DNA from: Fratercula arctica
Taxonomy: Eukaryota > Chordata > Aves > Charadriiformes > Alcidae
NCBI GenBank assembly: GCA_947846985.1
Contig: CANTUZ010000025.1
Coordinates: 5,454,100 to 5,518,099, forward strand
Length of the DNA: 64,000 bases
Reading direction: 5' to 3'
The stretch's first letter is position 1; each line of letters starts with the position of its first letter. Below, in pieces: positions 1 to 12,343 of this stretch. The position numbers and the translations under genes were made by a program. The notes under the pieces are model-generated. The model worked only from the letters and a program-made list of their open reading frames with translations, did no database searches and was not told where the DNA came from.

Positions 1-104
1 GTGTTGACTACTTCCAATAGCTTTCTTCTCCTCCACATGCCTTGAGATGACGCCCAGAACGAGCTGTTCCATCATCTTTCCAGGGATGGAGGTGAGGCTG
101 AGCT
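1..104 (-). mobile_element. CR1 LINE fragment (reverse transcriptase)
   Basis: On the minus strand this reads SLTSIPGKMMEQLVLGVISR, the conserved CR1 reverse transcriptase stretch that follows the NYRP block. It is cut by the window edge and ends abruptly at about 104. Confidence 0.75.
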
Positions 105-660
105 TTTTTCTTAGTTATTTACTGTTCTTACAGTCCTGATGTCATCTGTCAAGTTCACACAGTTTAATGATTTTTCCTTGGATCATTCATAAAATATTAT
201 ATAGTAGAAGGTCAACGACTAATTTCTGTAATTGCAGTAAGAGCACATCTAAGTAACCAGAATATAACAAAATAATATAACATGGTCAGGAGGAGTCAAT
301 AGAAAGGTAAATGATAGCTAATCACAGTGGACTACCTCATCAAGCTCTGACCATTATCATGGCAAGCAGCTACACTGTATAATCCCGATGATTCATTTAT
401 CACATGCCAATTTAAAACTCCATAATTTCTACCCTTCATTGCTTTTGTTGGAAGGAACCTTGCTGCTCTGATGTGCAAAAGCCATCAAATTTGAAGTCCA
501 ATACTATTCAGTTTATACACTTTTGTTGCTGTGCCAATACTGTAATTTAATTTAATAATTATTCTTAATCTCCCTAAGGTTTACCCACTGATGTATTTTT
601 TTGAGATTAATCATATTCCCTCTTAATGTTGACTTTGATATACTAAAGAAACTGGGGGAG
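105..660. other. Unique A/T-rich sequence, nothing recognised
   Basis: No gene, repeat family or long open frame is recognised here. It lies between a CR1 fragment and an LTR-like segment. Confidence 0.5.
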
Positions 661-1145
661 GAGGGGGAGGTTAAACCTTGGCTGGCTGCCAGACACCCAC
701 CCAGCTGCTCTCTCAGGAGGACAGGGGGAGAAAATAAGATGTAAAAGCTCATGGGCTGAGACAAAGACAGTGAGATCGCTTACTAATTTCCGTCACGGGC
801 CAAACAGGCTCAACTTGGGGAAGATTAATTTAATTTATTGCCAAATAATAGAGTTAGATAGTGAGAAACAAAGACAAAGCTAAAAACACCTTCCCCCCTC
901 CCCCACCTTCTTCCCAGGCTCAACTCCACTCCTTCATTCCTGAATCTTCTGCCTCCTCCACCCCACTGAGTGGCGCAGTGGGGATGGAGAATGGTGGGTT
1001 GTGGTCACTTCGTAACAGTTAATCTCTGCCACTCCTTCCTCCTCATACTTTTCCCCTGCTGGAGCAGGGATGAAGGTAGTGGTCCGTCCTGGAAGACAGA
1101 TGTATGTCTGATAACACTTCACAGGTGGTTTTAAATACAATAAGC
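661..1145 (-). mobile_element. LTR-like segment, minus orientation
   Basis: It carries the avian LTR signature of a C-rich 5' block, then a GGGCTGAGACAAAGACAGT-like stretch, then a purine-rich and TGG-rich block. The same architecture appears at 2310-2838 (opposite strand), 27211-27660 and 59290-59754. No target duplication was found, so the ends are approximate. Confidence 0.5.
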
Positions 1146-1149
1146 ATCT

Positions 1150-2165
1150 CTTTAGACTTGCCTGTATGTCACGTAGATGCTCACATGTCCAAGAACTGCG
1201 TCACCAAAGAACATCGAAACAATAAGCAGGTAGACCAGGCTGCCAGGATTGAAGTGGCTTAGGTGTATCGGACTGGGAACATAAGGGGAAGCTATTTGTA
1301 GTTCAGTGGGACCATGAAACATCAGGACATCTAGGGACAGATGCAATGTACAGATGGGCTCACGATCGAGGGATGGATCTGACCATTGAGGCCATCACAC
1401 AGGTAACACAAGAACGTGAAACATGAGCTATAATCAAGCAAGCTAGATGAGTAAAGTCTACCAAGAACAGAGGGCAGTTGTTGGGATATCAATATGGTGA
1501 GGCCTGGCAGATTGATCACTGCCGTGAATCTGCCAAGGCAAGCACTACATGCTTAGCATGATGGAAGCGACTACTATCTTGCTGTAAACCATGTAAACCA
1601 CTACCCTGTAAACCATTCCACTGCCCAAAACACCATCCTGGGCTTCGAAAGGCAATCCTGTGGCAACATGGTACCTCAGAAAGAATTGAGTTAGACAATG
1701 GGATTCATTTCCGAAATAACTGCATAGACTCCTGGGCCAAAGAGCATGGCATTGATTGGGTGTATCACATCCCCATCAATCACAAGCCTTTGGAAAGATT
1801 GAACAATATAAAGGACTGTTAAAGACTATACTGAAAGTGATGGGCCCTGGGACATAGAAGCACTTGGATGTAAATTTAGCAGTAGCCACTTGGCTGGTTA
1901 ACACCAGAGCATCTGATAACTGACCTGGTCCTGCCCAAACAAAGCCCCTACATACTATGGGAGGAGATAAGATCCCCATAGTGCACATAGGGAACTGGGT
2001 GGACAAGACAGCATGGGTTGCTCCTCCCTCCAGAAAAGGCAAACCCATTTTTGGGATTGCTTTCTCTCAAGGACCCAGGTACAGTTGGTGAGTAATGCAG
2101 AAGGATGGGGAAATCCAGTGTGTATTAAAGGAGATTTAACCCTGGGGGAAAAGAACCCATGATTT
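1150..2165 (+). pseudogene. Degraded ERV-L-like pol remnant (RNase H end and integrase)
   Basis: On the + strand this can be followed along the integrase of proviruses A and B: the end of the RNase H region, the His/Cys zinc-binding segment (near 1260-1440), the catalytic core with the Asp-Asn-Gly segment near 1695, and the C-terminal part up to about 2160. Many stops and small indels break the frame, for example TAG near 1259 and TGA near 1447. It is far older than A and B and in the opposite orientation. It lies directly beside an LTR-like segment. It is not coding. Confidence 0.8.
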
Positions 2166-2309
2166 GAGTTGGATGTTATAGGAAGTACTACAGAAGGTAC
2201 CACCCAAAACAACGGAGAATGAGCCTTGTAAGAAACAGGGCAAGCATAATGGTGACCCAACTTGAGCTGGTTTTGGTAACCAACAACACAACACACCGCC
2301 TCTCCTGTC

Positions 2310-2838
2310 CTGAATGACCACTGTAACAGATGGAGCCCAAGTCATGGACTAAATGAAATGAACGGATTTTTGTATACAAAATTTTTGTATCCTTTTGGAT
2401 ACAGTGCTTGCACAGCATCAAGGCTTTCTCTTACCCCAGCAAGTAGGCTAGGGGTGAGCAAGAGATTGGGAGGAGATACAACCACGACAGATGATCCAAA
2501 GTGGCCAAAGGGATATTCCATGCAATATAATATCGTGCTCAACAACAAAAACTGGGGGTAGAGGAAGAAGGGGATGGGGTTTTTTGGCTTCTGAGGTGGC
2601 CATTGCTCTGAGACTGGCTGGGCATCAGTCTGCTTCTGGGAGGTGGTGAGTGATTGCCTTTGCACCACTGTGGAGTTTTTTTCCCCCTCTTTCCGTCACC
2701 TATTAAACTGTCTTTATCTCAACCCATGAGTTTTCTCAGTTTTCTTCTTCCTATTCTCTCCCCTGTCTTGCTGGGGGAGGGGAGTGAGTGAGCAGCTGTG
2801 TGGGTGCTTGGCTGCTGACCAGGGTCAACCCATAACAC
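2310..2838 (+). mobile_element. LTR-like segment, plus orientation (likely 3' LTR of the adjoining remnant)
   Basis: The stretch TATTAAACTGTCTTTATCTC near 2700 followed by CAACCCATGAG and a C/T-rich block, ending CAACCCATAACA at 2838, matches the U3-R-U5 layout of avian LTRs. It follows an integrase remnant of the same orientation. The left boundary is not resolved. Confidence 0.55.
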
Positions 2839-3389
2839 CACTGAAGTATAGCACCGAAGTTTTTGGACTGAGACATCAGGGTCATTCTCGCAGGGATACA
2901 TGGCATGGTATCTCTTCTATAGACCCTCTGTCCTAGTCAACCTAATCAAAATATACATCAGCTGTGTCTTCCTTTGTGATGGTAAAGAAGAGGGCAAGGC
3001 ACATTAACTGATTCCTCTCTAGACCTTCCTCTCCAGAAATTCGAGTCACATGCTTGAATGGAACCTCTGAAAACATAAGGCTGGCCTTGAGTTTAGTAAT
3101 TTACATCGTTCCTGCTTAGGTTGCTCCCTGTATTCCTAGCTGTTTTCAAGTGATCTTTCTCAGTCCCCAGCCCTTTTATTTCTTTCTGTTCCTGAACTAC
3201 TAATATTTTTGCCTGTCCTCCCATTCCCACACCTTTTTCCCCAGAATTCTTTGCCTTCCTATCCTACTCTGAATTAACACCTTATACTAGGCTGCAAAAT
3301 GATGCTACACTTCTAATTGGGTTTTCCCTTTCCTACCTCAAATTTTCTCCCTTTCTATCTGTGAGAAAGTTAGCATGATTGTCGGAGTC
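2839..3389. other. Unique sequence, nothing recognised
   Basis: No repeat, RNA gene or supported open frame was seen between the LTR and the CR1. Confidence 0.45.
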
Positions 3390-4685
3390 CAATACTCTGA
3401 TATTGGAGAAGATTATACTGGGTACTATTGAAAGGCATTTAAAGAACAATGCAATCATCAGGCACAGTCAACATGGGTTCACAAAGGGAAAGTCCTGTTT
3501 AACTAATTTGATATCCTTCTATGATAAGGTCACCTGCCTAGCGGATAAAGGAAAGGCAGTGGATGTAGTGTTTCTGGATTTTAGAAAGGCTTTTGATACT
3601 GTCCCTCACAGCATCCTTCTGGACAAGTTGTCTAACTGTGAGATGAGCAGGTTCATGGTGCGCTGGGTGAAGAACTGGCTGAAGGGCAGAGCTCAAAGGG
3701 TTTTAATGAATGGGGCTACATCTGGCTGGCGACCGGTCACCATTGGTGTTCCTCAGGGTTCAATTCTGAGGCCAGTTCTGTTCAATATATTTGTCAATGA
3801 TCTGGGTGCAGGAGATGAATTCACCACTAGCAAGTTTGCTGACAATACCAAACTGGGAGGTGCTGTTAACTCTCTTGAGGGATCTAGATAGATTGGAGCA
3901 TTGGGCTATGATTAATGGGATGAAATTTAACAAGTCCAAATGCCAGATTCTGCACCTAGGACGGAGTAATGCCGGGCACAAGTATAAATTGTGAGAGGAG
4001 TGGCTGGAGAGCAGCCCTGCAGAAAGGGATCTGGGGGAGCAGGTCGACAGCAGGCTCAATAGGAGTCAGCAGTGGGCCCTGGCAACCAAGAGGGCAAACC
4101 GCATCCTGGGGTGCATCAAACACAGCATAACCAGCTGGTCAAAAGAGATGATTATCCCACCGTATTCAGCATTGGTGCAGCCTCACCTTGAGTCTTGTGT
4201 GCAGTTCTGGGCCCCACAATTTTAGAAGGATGTTCAGGTCCTTGAATGCATCCAGAGGAGGGCAACAAAGCTGGTGAAAGGGCTGGAAGGCATGTCCTAT
4301 GAGGAGCGGCTAAGGACTTTGGGCTTGTCTAGTTTGGAGAAAAGGAGGCTGAGGGGTGACCTCATTGCTCTCTACAGCTTCCTGTGGAGGGCAAGTGGAG
4401 AGGGAGGTGCTGATCTCTTCTCCCTGGTATCCAGTGATAGGACGCATGGGAATGGTTCAAAGCTGTGCCAGGGGAGGTTTAGACTGGACATTAGGAAGCA
4501 TTTCTTTACCAAGAGGGTGGTCAAACGCTGGAAGGGGCTTCCTAGAGAGGTGGTCGATGCCCCAAGGCTGTCAGTGTTTAAGAGGCATTTGGACAATGCC
4601 CTTAATATGCTTTAGCTTTTGGTCAGGCAGTTGGACTAGATGATTGTTGTAGGTCCCTTTCAACTGAAATATTCTATTCTAATCT
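3390..4685 (+). mobile_element. CR1 LINE, 5'-truncated, plus strand
   Basis: The 3' half of CR1 ORF2 plus the 3' end. Reverse transcriptase landmarks are the [14 protein letters not shown] block, [24 protein letters not shown] and a FADN box in place of the usual FADD. A frameshift near 3870 moves the thumb region to another frame, and the C-terminal part (about 4274-4615) is in a third segment. The element ends with the CR1-type ATTCTATTCT tail. It is dead. Confidence 0.92.
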
Positions 4686-6815
4686 AAATTTTATTCAATG
4701 TATTACAGTATGTGGTTTGTGTATACATGCAGTAGAATATGATATACATGATTTAAATATATTTATATTAAATAAATATATAAATATATAAATATAAATT
4801 TATATTAAATTTATTTAATATTTAATAAATTAGAACAGAAGGGTCTTTGGTCTGAGAAATATTTATTCCACTGGAGCATTTTTGAAGTTTAAAGAAATGG
4901 TGCTATAAGCAAAGATGATTTCTCAGAAATTATAAGAGCAACACAATTAACTGTTTATGTTGTGAAATGTTTTTAAAGACATGTTGTTAGCATCCTTTTG
5001 GATAAGATTGAATAGCTAGTGAGATGAGATTACCTATACATTTTATTCATGAAAGTTCTTTAAATTGTTGGCAGACAGAGTTTGCATCTTGAAAATCGTA
5101 TCCTATCTGTGATGTATCCTGTTTTTAAGAGGATGTGTGGAAGTGTAATTTCTAACTACATGCTATGTAGATATTTTCTGTCTGTTGTATGCGAATAGAA
5201 TTTTGAATAGGTGTAGTTAATGTTAACTAGAAGTTCATTGTTGGGTTCAAATACTGGTTATTTGGGGTCAGAGTACACTTGTAACGTGGCCTGTGTACTT
5301 CCCTGTAACAAGTCACTGAGTAAGAACTGAGATGTATAAAGCATCTTTCATATTTAATAGATAAGTATTGCAAGTTGCTTATGATTTTGTCAGCAGCTTT
5401 CAGTTTGAGGAGCTGAAATGAGCCTGTTTCGCATTTGCAGGTATGTCCAATTTGTCTTAAAACTAGTTGGAAAAATAACTCATAGTATCTAAAATTGATG
5501 CTTCTCTTATAGGCTTTTTCTCCTCACTGGATATCTAGGTAAGCCATGTGCCACTGTATACATGGGTCATTTCATAGGAAAGCCAAATCATTTCAGGTTT
5601 ACAATGGTTATATTAGCAGTAAAACTCTAGATGACTTAGTCAAGATTGAGATCTGACCCATAGGGCATTTTCCAAACTGTCATTTTTAGCAATAAATGCC
5701 TTGAACTTTTCATAGGTACACAGGATTCTTGGTTTCATAGGTTTCTTGGTGTGATAAGCAGGTCATTTCTGAAGAGACAATTTAATTTCCTGTATATTCA
5801 GATTTCAGAACAGTAGTAACTGTTCTGTTGAGAATATATACTTTGTTATAATAATGTTTCTGGAATGTTTTGAAACTGCCTGTGTTCACAGCAGTTTGTA
5901 TTTTAACTAGGTCAATAATACTGGTATCTCCATTGAAGTTGCATTTCTGTGTTGGATATCTGTCTTTTATGCACCATGTGCTTTTATTTTATTTTAAGCT
6001 AACTGTTTGCTTGGCTATTTTTCTATATATGTTATGGAGTAGTCTTTTTTCCCTCATAATATTTGTTTTAAAATAATAATTAAAAAAAACTGGTAGAGAG
6101 GTGTATTTTTTATTTGGTAAAGTTGTTCTTTCCTTTGTATTCAGCCTATGTTGTGCTTTGTCTGGCAGTTACTTGCAAATTGAGTTTCTTGGGATCTGAG
6201 AGTACAAAAGAGAATTGGTACATTAAAAGCACTGCCAAAGTTCCTAGAAGTGCCTGCCCTGCTAGGGGGAAGGGAGGAAGAGGGCTTCTGCAAGTGCATC
6301 TGGCCTGGTGAAATACACATGGCTTTCAGAGCAGCTTCAATAACTAGTTTGAACCCCTCCCTCCCTTCAAATTTCAATATTATTTAAAAGAATACCTATC
6401 AAGGTACTTCCAACAAAGATTTCTGGAAAATCCCTAGTTCTAGTTAAGGTGTGAAGTTTTCAGAATATGGGGTTGCTTTTTTCTCTCAATTTAGAGAAGC
6501 ATATCTTTGCTTGGCAGCTCTGCTACAGGATTGTGGTCAAATAATATTTAAACCTTGCTACCTTGCTTTGTGAATGGACTGGGTAATTTTTCCATTGAGA
6601 AATATGAAGTGTCAATAAGCAGAATTCCTTAAGAACTTAAAGGGGTGGATGGTAAGTTGTCATTTTCCATTAAGATAGTGAAAGTTAGGAATAGATCAAG
6701 CATAGATGGCTGGTGGAAAATTGGATGACAGTTCCTGATGCTGGTTTACCTAACAGAAGTTAGAGAATTTCAGACTTGCTTGAATTTCTGGTATATACCA
6801 TTTTCACTAGTCACT
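4686..6815. other. Unique A/T-rich sequence
   Basis: It contains a very A/T-rich low-complexity patch (about 4740-4830) just after the CR1 tail. Otherwise I see no gene or repeat family. The small open frames look random. Confidence 0.5.
4740..4832. repeat. A/T-rich low-complexity tract
   Basis: Runs of ATATAAATATA- and TATTAAAT-like units, almost free of G and C. Confidence 0.7.
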
Positions 6816-7839
6816 ACAGAATCACAGAATATCTCAAGTTGGAAGGGACACATAAGGATCATTGAATCCGACTCCCTGCTCCTCGCAGGACTACCTAAAC
6901 CTAAACCATATGACTAAGAGCGTCGTCCAGACACTCCTTGAACTCTGACAGGCTTAGTGCTGTGACCACTTCCCCAGGGAGCCTGTTCCAGTGACCGACC
7001 CACCCTCTCAATGAAGAACCTTTTCCCAGTGTCCAATCTGAACTTCCCCTGATGTAGCTTCATTCCATTTCCTCATGTCCTATCGCTGGTCACCAGAGAG
7101 AGGAGATCAGCACCTCCCCCTCGGCTACCCCTCTTGAGGAAGTTGTAGACTGCGATGAGGTCACCCCTCTTCTCCAAGCTGAACAAGCCAAGTGACCTCA
7201 GCCGCTCAGTCTTGCCCTCGAGGCCTTTCACCATCTTGGTCACTCTCCTCTGGACACACTGTAATAGTTTGATGTCCTTCTTATATTGAGGCGCCCAAAA
7301 CTGCACAGAGTACTTGAGGTGACACCGCACCAGTGAGGTGTAGAGTGGGACAATCGCCTCCCTCGACTGGCTAGCTATGCTGTGCTATGTTGTCCCTTTT
7401 GGCTGCCAGGGCGCGCTGTTGACTCATATTCAACTTGCCGTCAACCCAAACCCCCAGATCTCTTTCCGCGGGGCTGCTTTCCAGCCTCTCATCCCCAAAT
7501 TTGTATGTATAACCAGGATTACCTCATCCCAGGCAGAGAATCTGACGCTTGCTCTTGTTAAATTTCATACGGTTGGTGATTGCCCAGCTCTCTAGTCTAT
7601 CCAGATCTCTCAGTAAGGCCTCTCTACCCTCAAGGGAGTCCATAGCTCCTCCTAGTTTAGTATTGTCGGCAAACTTACTTAATGTACATTTGATTCCTGC
7701 ATCCAGATCATTTATAAAAACGTTAAAGAACACTGGCCCTAAAATTGAGCCCTGGAGAACCCCACTGGCTGCCAGCCTGATGTAACCCCATTTACTATAA
7801 CTCTTTGAGCCCAACCCATCAGCCAACTTGTCGAGCTGT
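6816..7839 (-). mobile_element. CR1 LINE, 3' part (minus strand), split by a solo LTR
   Basis: On the minus strand this encodes the end of CR1 ORF2: the reverse transcriptase block [19 protein letters not shown] with FADN, then the thumb and the 3' UTR, ending near 6816 at the usual ACAGAATCACAGAAT motif. Its upstream part continues at 9012 after a 1167-bp LTR insertion. The frame carries stops and frameshifts. Confidence 0.9.
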
Positions 7840-9006
7840 TGTTGCGTGGAAAGGGGCAAAGCAGTTTTGGCAGAAGATAAACCCCCTTGCGTTCTAACAC
7901 TCCTCACCGAGGTGGGAGGCTAGGTGCGGCTGGGTTTAAATTCTGAGTGATGCCCAATTCAGCACTATCAGTCCAATCGCGTTTAATATGTATTAAACTA
8001 TTACGATTTGGATACACTAATAGTGGACTGCACCTTCAGTCTAGTCGTGCTCATGAACTAGCACGGCCACTCTCAAGTCTTTGGTCGCGTTCAGTGAGAA
8101 ACCGAAACGACTAGCTACTTAAACAGTGCAGTTTATTTAAACAACAGATAGATAGGTTCTTAGGATTGCCGGTGATAAATACACTGTCTGTAAAGCACGT
8201 GCAAATAAAAAGTATTATTACATATATCAAACGCGCGACAAAGTTATAAACGATACAGCCTGGCTATAAATGTAGGAAAGAGATTCTCTAGAGAATTTCT
8301 AAGTTTCCTGAGAAAGCACTCAGTGTAATCTAAGTCTTACCCAAAGGCGTCCCTGTGGGGGGGAAGAAAGGCTCAGCCCGTCGACTGATCCCAGAAGTCA
8401 GTGATGAAATTCTTTGTGATGGTGTCTTCCCTGAGTATCCCCCTCTCTCAGGCTATTTTTATACTATTTGTTATCTTCAAGGTGGAGTTTGAGTGACTTT
8501 AGTCATAAATACTTTAATTATGATTGGTGTAAAATTCTCTCGCTTCACAATTAAAGGTATAGTTTACAAAAAATTCAGAGCGCAGACTCAAGAAGGAGTG
8601 GTCGCACCTTGGAGGCGGGTAGCCTTTGGGATGGAGGTGTGTTTTGGTATTATAATGACATTATAATGAGCAAAGTTCGCACAAAGGACAGCATTTCATC
8701 AAAATTTGACAAAATGTTGGCTCCGAGTATCGAGCAGGCAGCTAATTGGCAGCTTATCTATTTCATGGTATCGTCCCATCCCTGTATCTGCTATACATCA
8801 TAAGGTAAAGCCGCGGAATAATTGCATCCCGCTCCGTACCTCATGTAGCTTCACAAGCTCCTTATCAGGGAACCGCGGATGTTGCATTCTTCATGCCAGC
8901 TGCAGCTGTTTTCTACCTCAGAGGCCTCTTGATTTTATACTTTTCCTTAATGTGTGAACAATGTTGTACTTTTGTATTTTTTAGCCAATTTAGTAATTAT
9001 TCCACA
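7840..9006 (-). mobile_element. Solo LTR (ERVK-like), 1167 bp, with target duplication
   Basis: It begins TGTTGCGTGG and ends TTATTCCACA on the + strand, giving TG...CA ends, and is flanked by GCTGT at 7835-7839 and 9007-9011. It interrupts the CR1 reverse transcriptase. Read on the minus strand it starts TGTGGAATAATTACTAAATT, which resembles alpha/betaretrovirus-like avian LTRs. A TATA-like TTTTTATACTA lies near 8456. No internal retroviral sequence remains, so it arose by LTR-LTR recombination. Confidence 0.85.
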
Positions 9007-10000
9007 GCTGTATGCTGGACATTTTGTCCAGAAGGATACTATAAGAGACAGCATCAAAAGCTTTGCTAAAATCCAAAAAACCCCACATCTACTGCCTTCC
9101 CTTGGTCAACTAGATGGGTGACCTTGTCATAAAAGGAAATTAAGTTGGTTAAGTAGGACTTTCCCCTTGTGAACCCGTGCTGGCTATGACCAATGACTGC
9201 GTTGTCTCTCAAGGGTTTTTCAGTAACTCTCAGAATAACCTTCTCCATAGTTTTACCGGGCACTGAAGTGAGACTGACAGGCCTGTAATTACCAGGGTCT
9301 TCCTTCTTACCCTTCTTGAAAATTGGGACAACGTTTGCCAGCTTCCAGTCGACTGAGACCTCTCCAGACTCCCAAGACCGCTGAAAAATAACGGAGAGAG
9401 GTCCTGTGATGACATTGGCCAGCTCTTTCAGTACCCTGGGATGAATCCCATCGGGCGCCATAGATTTATGTGCCTCCAGCTGGAGCAGCAAGTCTCGAAC
9501 AAGTTCAGGGTCGGCTAGGAATTTATCATCCCCTCAGACATGGTGTTCCAACACAGGGCTCCGGGGGGTCCCAGAGCCCATCATCAGTGTTAAAGACAGA
9601 GGCAAAGACGACATTAAAAGTCTCCGCTTTGTCTATGTCCCTATTTGTGAGGTGACCGACCTCATCAAGTAACAGGCCAATGTTATCTCTGATCCTCCTT
9701 TTGCTGTTAACATATTTTAAAAAGCCCTTTTTATTGTCCTTCACATTGCTGGCCAGCTTGAACTCTAATCAAGCTTTGGCTGCATGAATTTTCTCCCTGC
9801 AGTGGTGAACAGCATCTCTGTAGTCCTCCTGTGTTGCCTGTCCTTGCTTCCAATGTCCATATACTTTCCTTTTCCACCTAAGTTCTGGAAGCAGATCCCT
9901 GCTCAGCCAAGCCAGCCTTCTGCCCTGACTGCTTGACTTGCGACACTTTAGAATTGTCTGCTCCCGCGCTCTTAAGAGATGGCTCTTAAAAAGGAATAAG
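9007..10000 (-). mobile_element. CR1 LINE, upstream part of the split element (minus strand)
   Basis: It continues the element at 6816-7839. Minus-strand landmarks in order are a linker after the endonuclease (about 9750-9990), then [18 protein letters not shown], the NYRPVSLTS block and HSQHGFTRGKSYLTN. The 5' truncation is near 10000, roughly 140 bases upstream of the CDC42SE2 acceptor at 10138. Several frameshifts are present. Confidence 0.88.
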
Positions 10001-10138
10001 CGTGTGACTTGTTTGCTAGTGTCTCTCCATTCTGTAGTTCAAGATATTATCAAGAAATCACTGGCATGGGTGGCTGTCCGAGAGTATGAGATTCTGTATC
10101 TTCTTTCTTTCTGATGTAACGTACTTCTTTCTTTTCAG

Positions 10139-10402
10139 GTTCACATAACGCTAGGGATCAAAGCAGCATATGCAACACTTGTGTGGTTCTGGGATCAGTC
10201 TTCTGAAAGAAGACTCCAAAATAAATTATCTTCAACCTGTTTATCCTGAGACTGACTTTTCTTTGGAGAAAAGCTCAAAAGAGAAACTTTTCACACTGGA
10301 ACCATTATAAATAAATCTACTTCAAGAACTTGCTACCTGGAGACACTGTTGCAGAGATTGAATCCTGCTTTTCATCTGCGTTTGAGCTTCAGACTGTAAA
10401 CA
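10139..10402 (+). other. CDC42SE2: 5' UTR part of the first coding exon
   Basis: A pyrimidine-rich acceptor ending CTTTTCAG at 10138 precedes this stretch, and the start codon follows at 10403. I infer it is the 5' UTR portion of an internal exon, because the acceptor implies at least one more upstream exon. I did not identify that exon. CR1 sequence ends roughly 120-140 bases upstream of the acceptor. Confidence 0.65.
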
Positions 10403-10456
10403 ATGAGTGAGTTCTGGTTGTGTTTCAACTGCTGTATTGCAGAACAACCTCAGCCT
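10403..10456 (+). CDS. CDC42SE2: CDC42SE2 coding exon 1 (residues 1-18)
   Basis: This exon encodes the N-terminus MSEFWLCFNCCIAEQPQP and ends exactly at a GTAAGT donor at 10457, in phase 0. CDC42SE2 is a small membrane-associated effector of the Rho GTPase CDC42 that affects actin organisation. The cysteine cluster at residues 7, 10 and 11 matches the palmitoylation region known for the SPEC family, which anchors the protein at the membrane. The start is the first ATG of the exon that gives the family N-terminus. Recognition rests on identity with the vertebrate protein over all three exons. The frame is intact and shows no damage. Confidence 0.93.
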
Positions 10457-10928
10457 GTAAGTATGAGTATTGGAACTGTTTTGTATATAATTCAATACAT
10501 TGTTCAATTTTTCTATTTTTTTTTTTGTTTTAGCTTCTTAAACTAGTGCTGTTGGACTAAGCCCAGTGAGAATTAAGGAATTAACTACCATCTTGGTTTA
10601 GCTGTGAAAGAAGAGAGTCTGATCTAGACTGTCATAGTGATATTTTCCTATCCTTAATCTTAAATCTGTCTGAAGTCTTTGAAAAGAGCCTTTATATGTT
10701 TGAACTGCAGAGAGGGAGAAAGGATGGGGAAGGGGAGGGTGAGAGTGAGGAGGGCCTAAACTGTTGCTCTAACATCTGCCAAAAAGCAGGTGGAAATCTG
10801 GAAATGTCACAATGTCTGATACTGTTTAAGGCTTATTTTCCTGTGTGGTTGGACAATGGTGAAGGAAGGAAACATTGCTGTTAAGAACTATAGAGTAAAA
10901 TCCATTCCTCCTCTGCTTTTCTTAACAT
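10457..10928. other. Start of CDC42SE2 intron 1, unique
   Basis: No repeat family or gene was recognised between the donor and the purine tract. Confidence 0.5.
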
Positions 10929-12083
10929 TCATTTAAATGAAGTCAGAGAGAGGGCGAGTGAGAGGATAGGCAAGAGAGCGGGGAGGCGAGCGGTTGAGAG
11001 AGCGAGCAAGCGGGAGTGGGAGGGAGTGAGAGTGGGTGAGCAGGAGAGGGAGCGAGGGGGGGGAGTGTGGGGGAGGGAGAGCATGAGAGAGGGGAAGCGA
11101 GAGTGTGCAGGCAAGCACGAGTGGGGGAGTGCAAGGGGGCGAGAGAGGGAGGGAGAGAGATCAATGGAGTGAGTGAGGGTGAGTGTGAGTGCAAACAACA
11201 GGGAGCAGGACCACGGAAGAGAGCACGTGCGAGTGAGCAAGGGCATGAGAGAGCAAGACCGAGAGAGCAAGTGTAAGTGGAAGTGAGACCAGGAGAGCGA
11301 GTGAGTGCGTGAGCAGGGGAGCATGGGTGAGAGATCAAGGGTGAGCGAGAGCAAGAGTGAGCAGGAGAGCAAGTATGTGTCGGGAGAGAGGGTGTGGTCA
11401 CACGAGGTCGAGAGCGAGGGAGGGAGCAAGTGCGAGCGAGAGATTGAGAGTGTGGGTGTGGGTGCGAGAGGGAGGGCGGGTGGGAGCAAAAGGCTGAGAG
11501 AGCAGGGACGGGCAAGAGAATGACAGTGAACGGGGCAGGTGGGTGAGGGCAAGCAAGAGAGCAAGGGGAGAGGGAGGGCATGAGGATGAGGGGGTAAGGC
11601 AAGCGAGAGGGGGAAGGCAAATGGGAGAGGGGGCGAGGAGGTGAGGGGGCAAGCGAGAATTAGGGGAGGAAAAATCACAAGGGGGCAGGGGATGAGGAGG
11701 TGAGCAAGGGGTTAAGCAGGGGCAAGTGGGCAAGGAGATGAGTGGGAGCAAGGAGGCAGGTGAGGAGCCAAGTGAGTGGTCAAGGAGGCAGGTGAGGAGG
11801 CAAGCAATGGGGGCGAGCCGAGCGGGGGTGAGGAACCAAGTGAGAGTAAGGGGTGAGGGATAAGGAGGTGAGCACAAGGAGGAGATGGACTGGAGGGGAG
11901 GAGGTGAGCACGAGGACGTGGGTGCAGGAAAGGGAGTGAGGAGGCGAGTGTGGGATGGTGAGCATGGGGCGGTGAGCGCTAGGTGATGAGCACCAGGAGA
12001 TTAATGTGAGCATGAGACTTGAGGAGATGAACGTGAGGTTACAAGTGTGAGCAAGTGTGTGAGGAGACTAGCAACAGGGAGGG

Positions 12084-12215
12084 GACAAGCACAATGGAAA
12101 GAGGGAAGAGATGAGAGAGAGGAGACGAATGCACGAGGGAGAGGAACAAGACAAGCACAATGGAAAGAGGGAAGAGATGAGAGAGAGGAGACGAATGCAC
12201 GAGGGAGAGGAACAA
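12084..12215 (+). repeat. 66-bp tandem duplication in the purine tract
   Basis: Two essentially identical 66-bp copies start at 12084 and 12150 (GACAAGCACAATGGAAAGAG...). A partial third unit starts at 12216. Confidence 0.9.
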
Positions 12216-12279
12216 GACAAGCACAAAGGAGAGCACAAGGATACGAGCATAAGGGAGAGAGAGGAGACAAATGTGAGAG

Positions 12280-12343
12280 GATGAGCTGGAATGAGAGGAG
12301 GAGTATATGAGGATGAGCTGGAATGAGAGGAGGAGTATATGAG
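12280..12343 (+). repeat. 32-bp tandem duplication in the purine tract
   Basis: Units starting at 12280 and 12312 (GATGAGCTGGAATGAGAGGA...) are identical by eye. Confidence 0.9.

Noticed and set aside
3379..4615. Open frames of 170 and 113 codons as possible host genes
   Set aside because: They are CR1 reverse transcriptase pieces broken by frameshifts.
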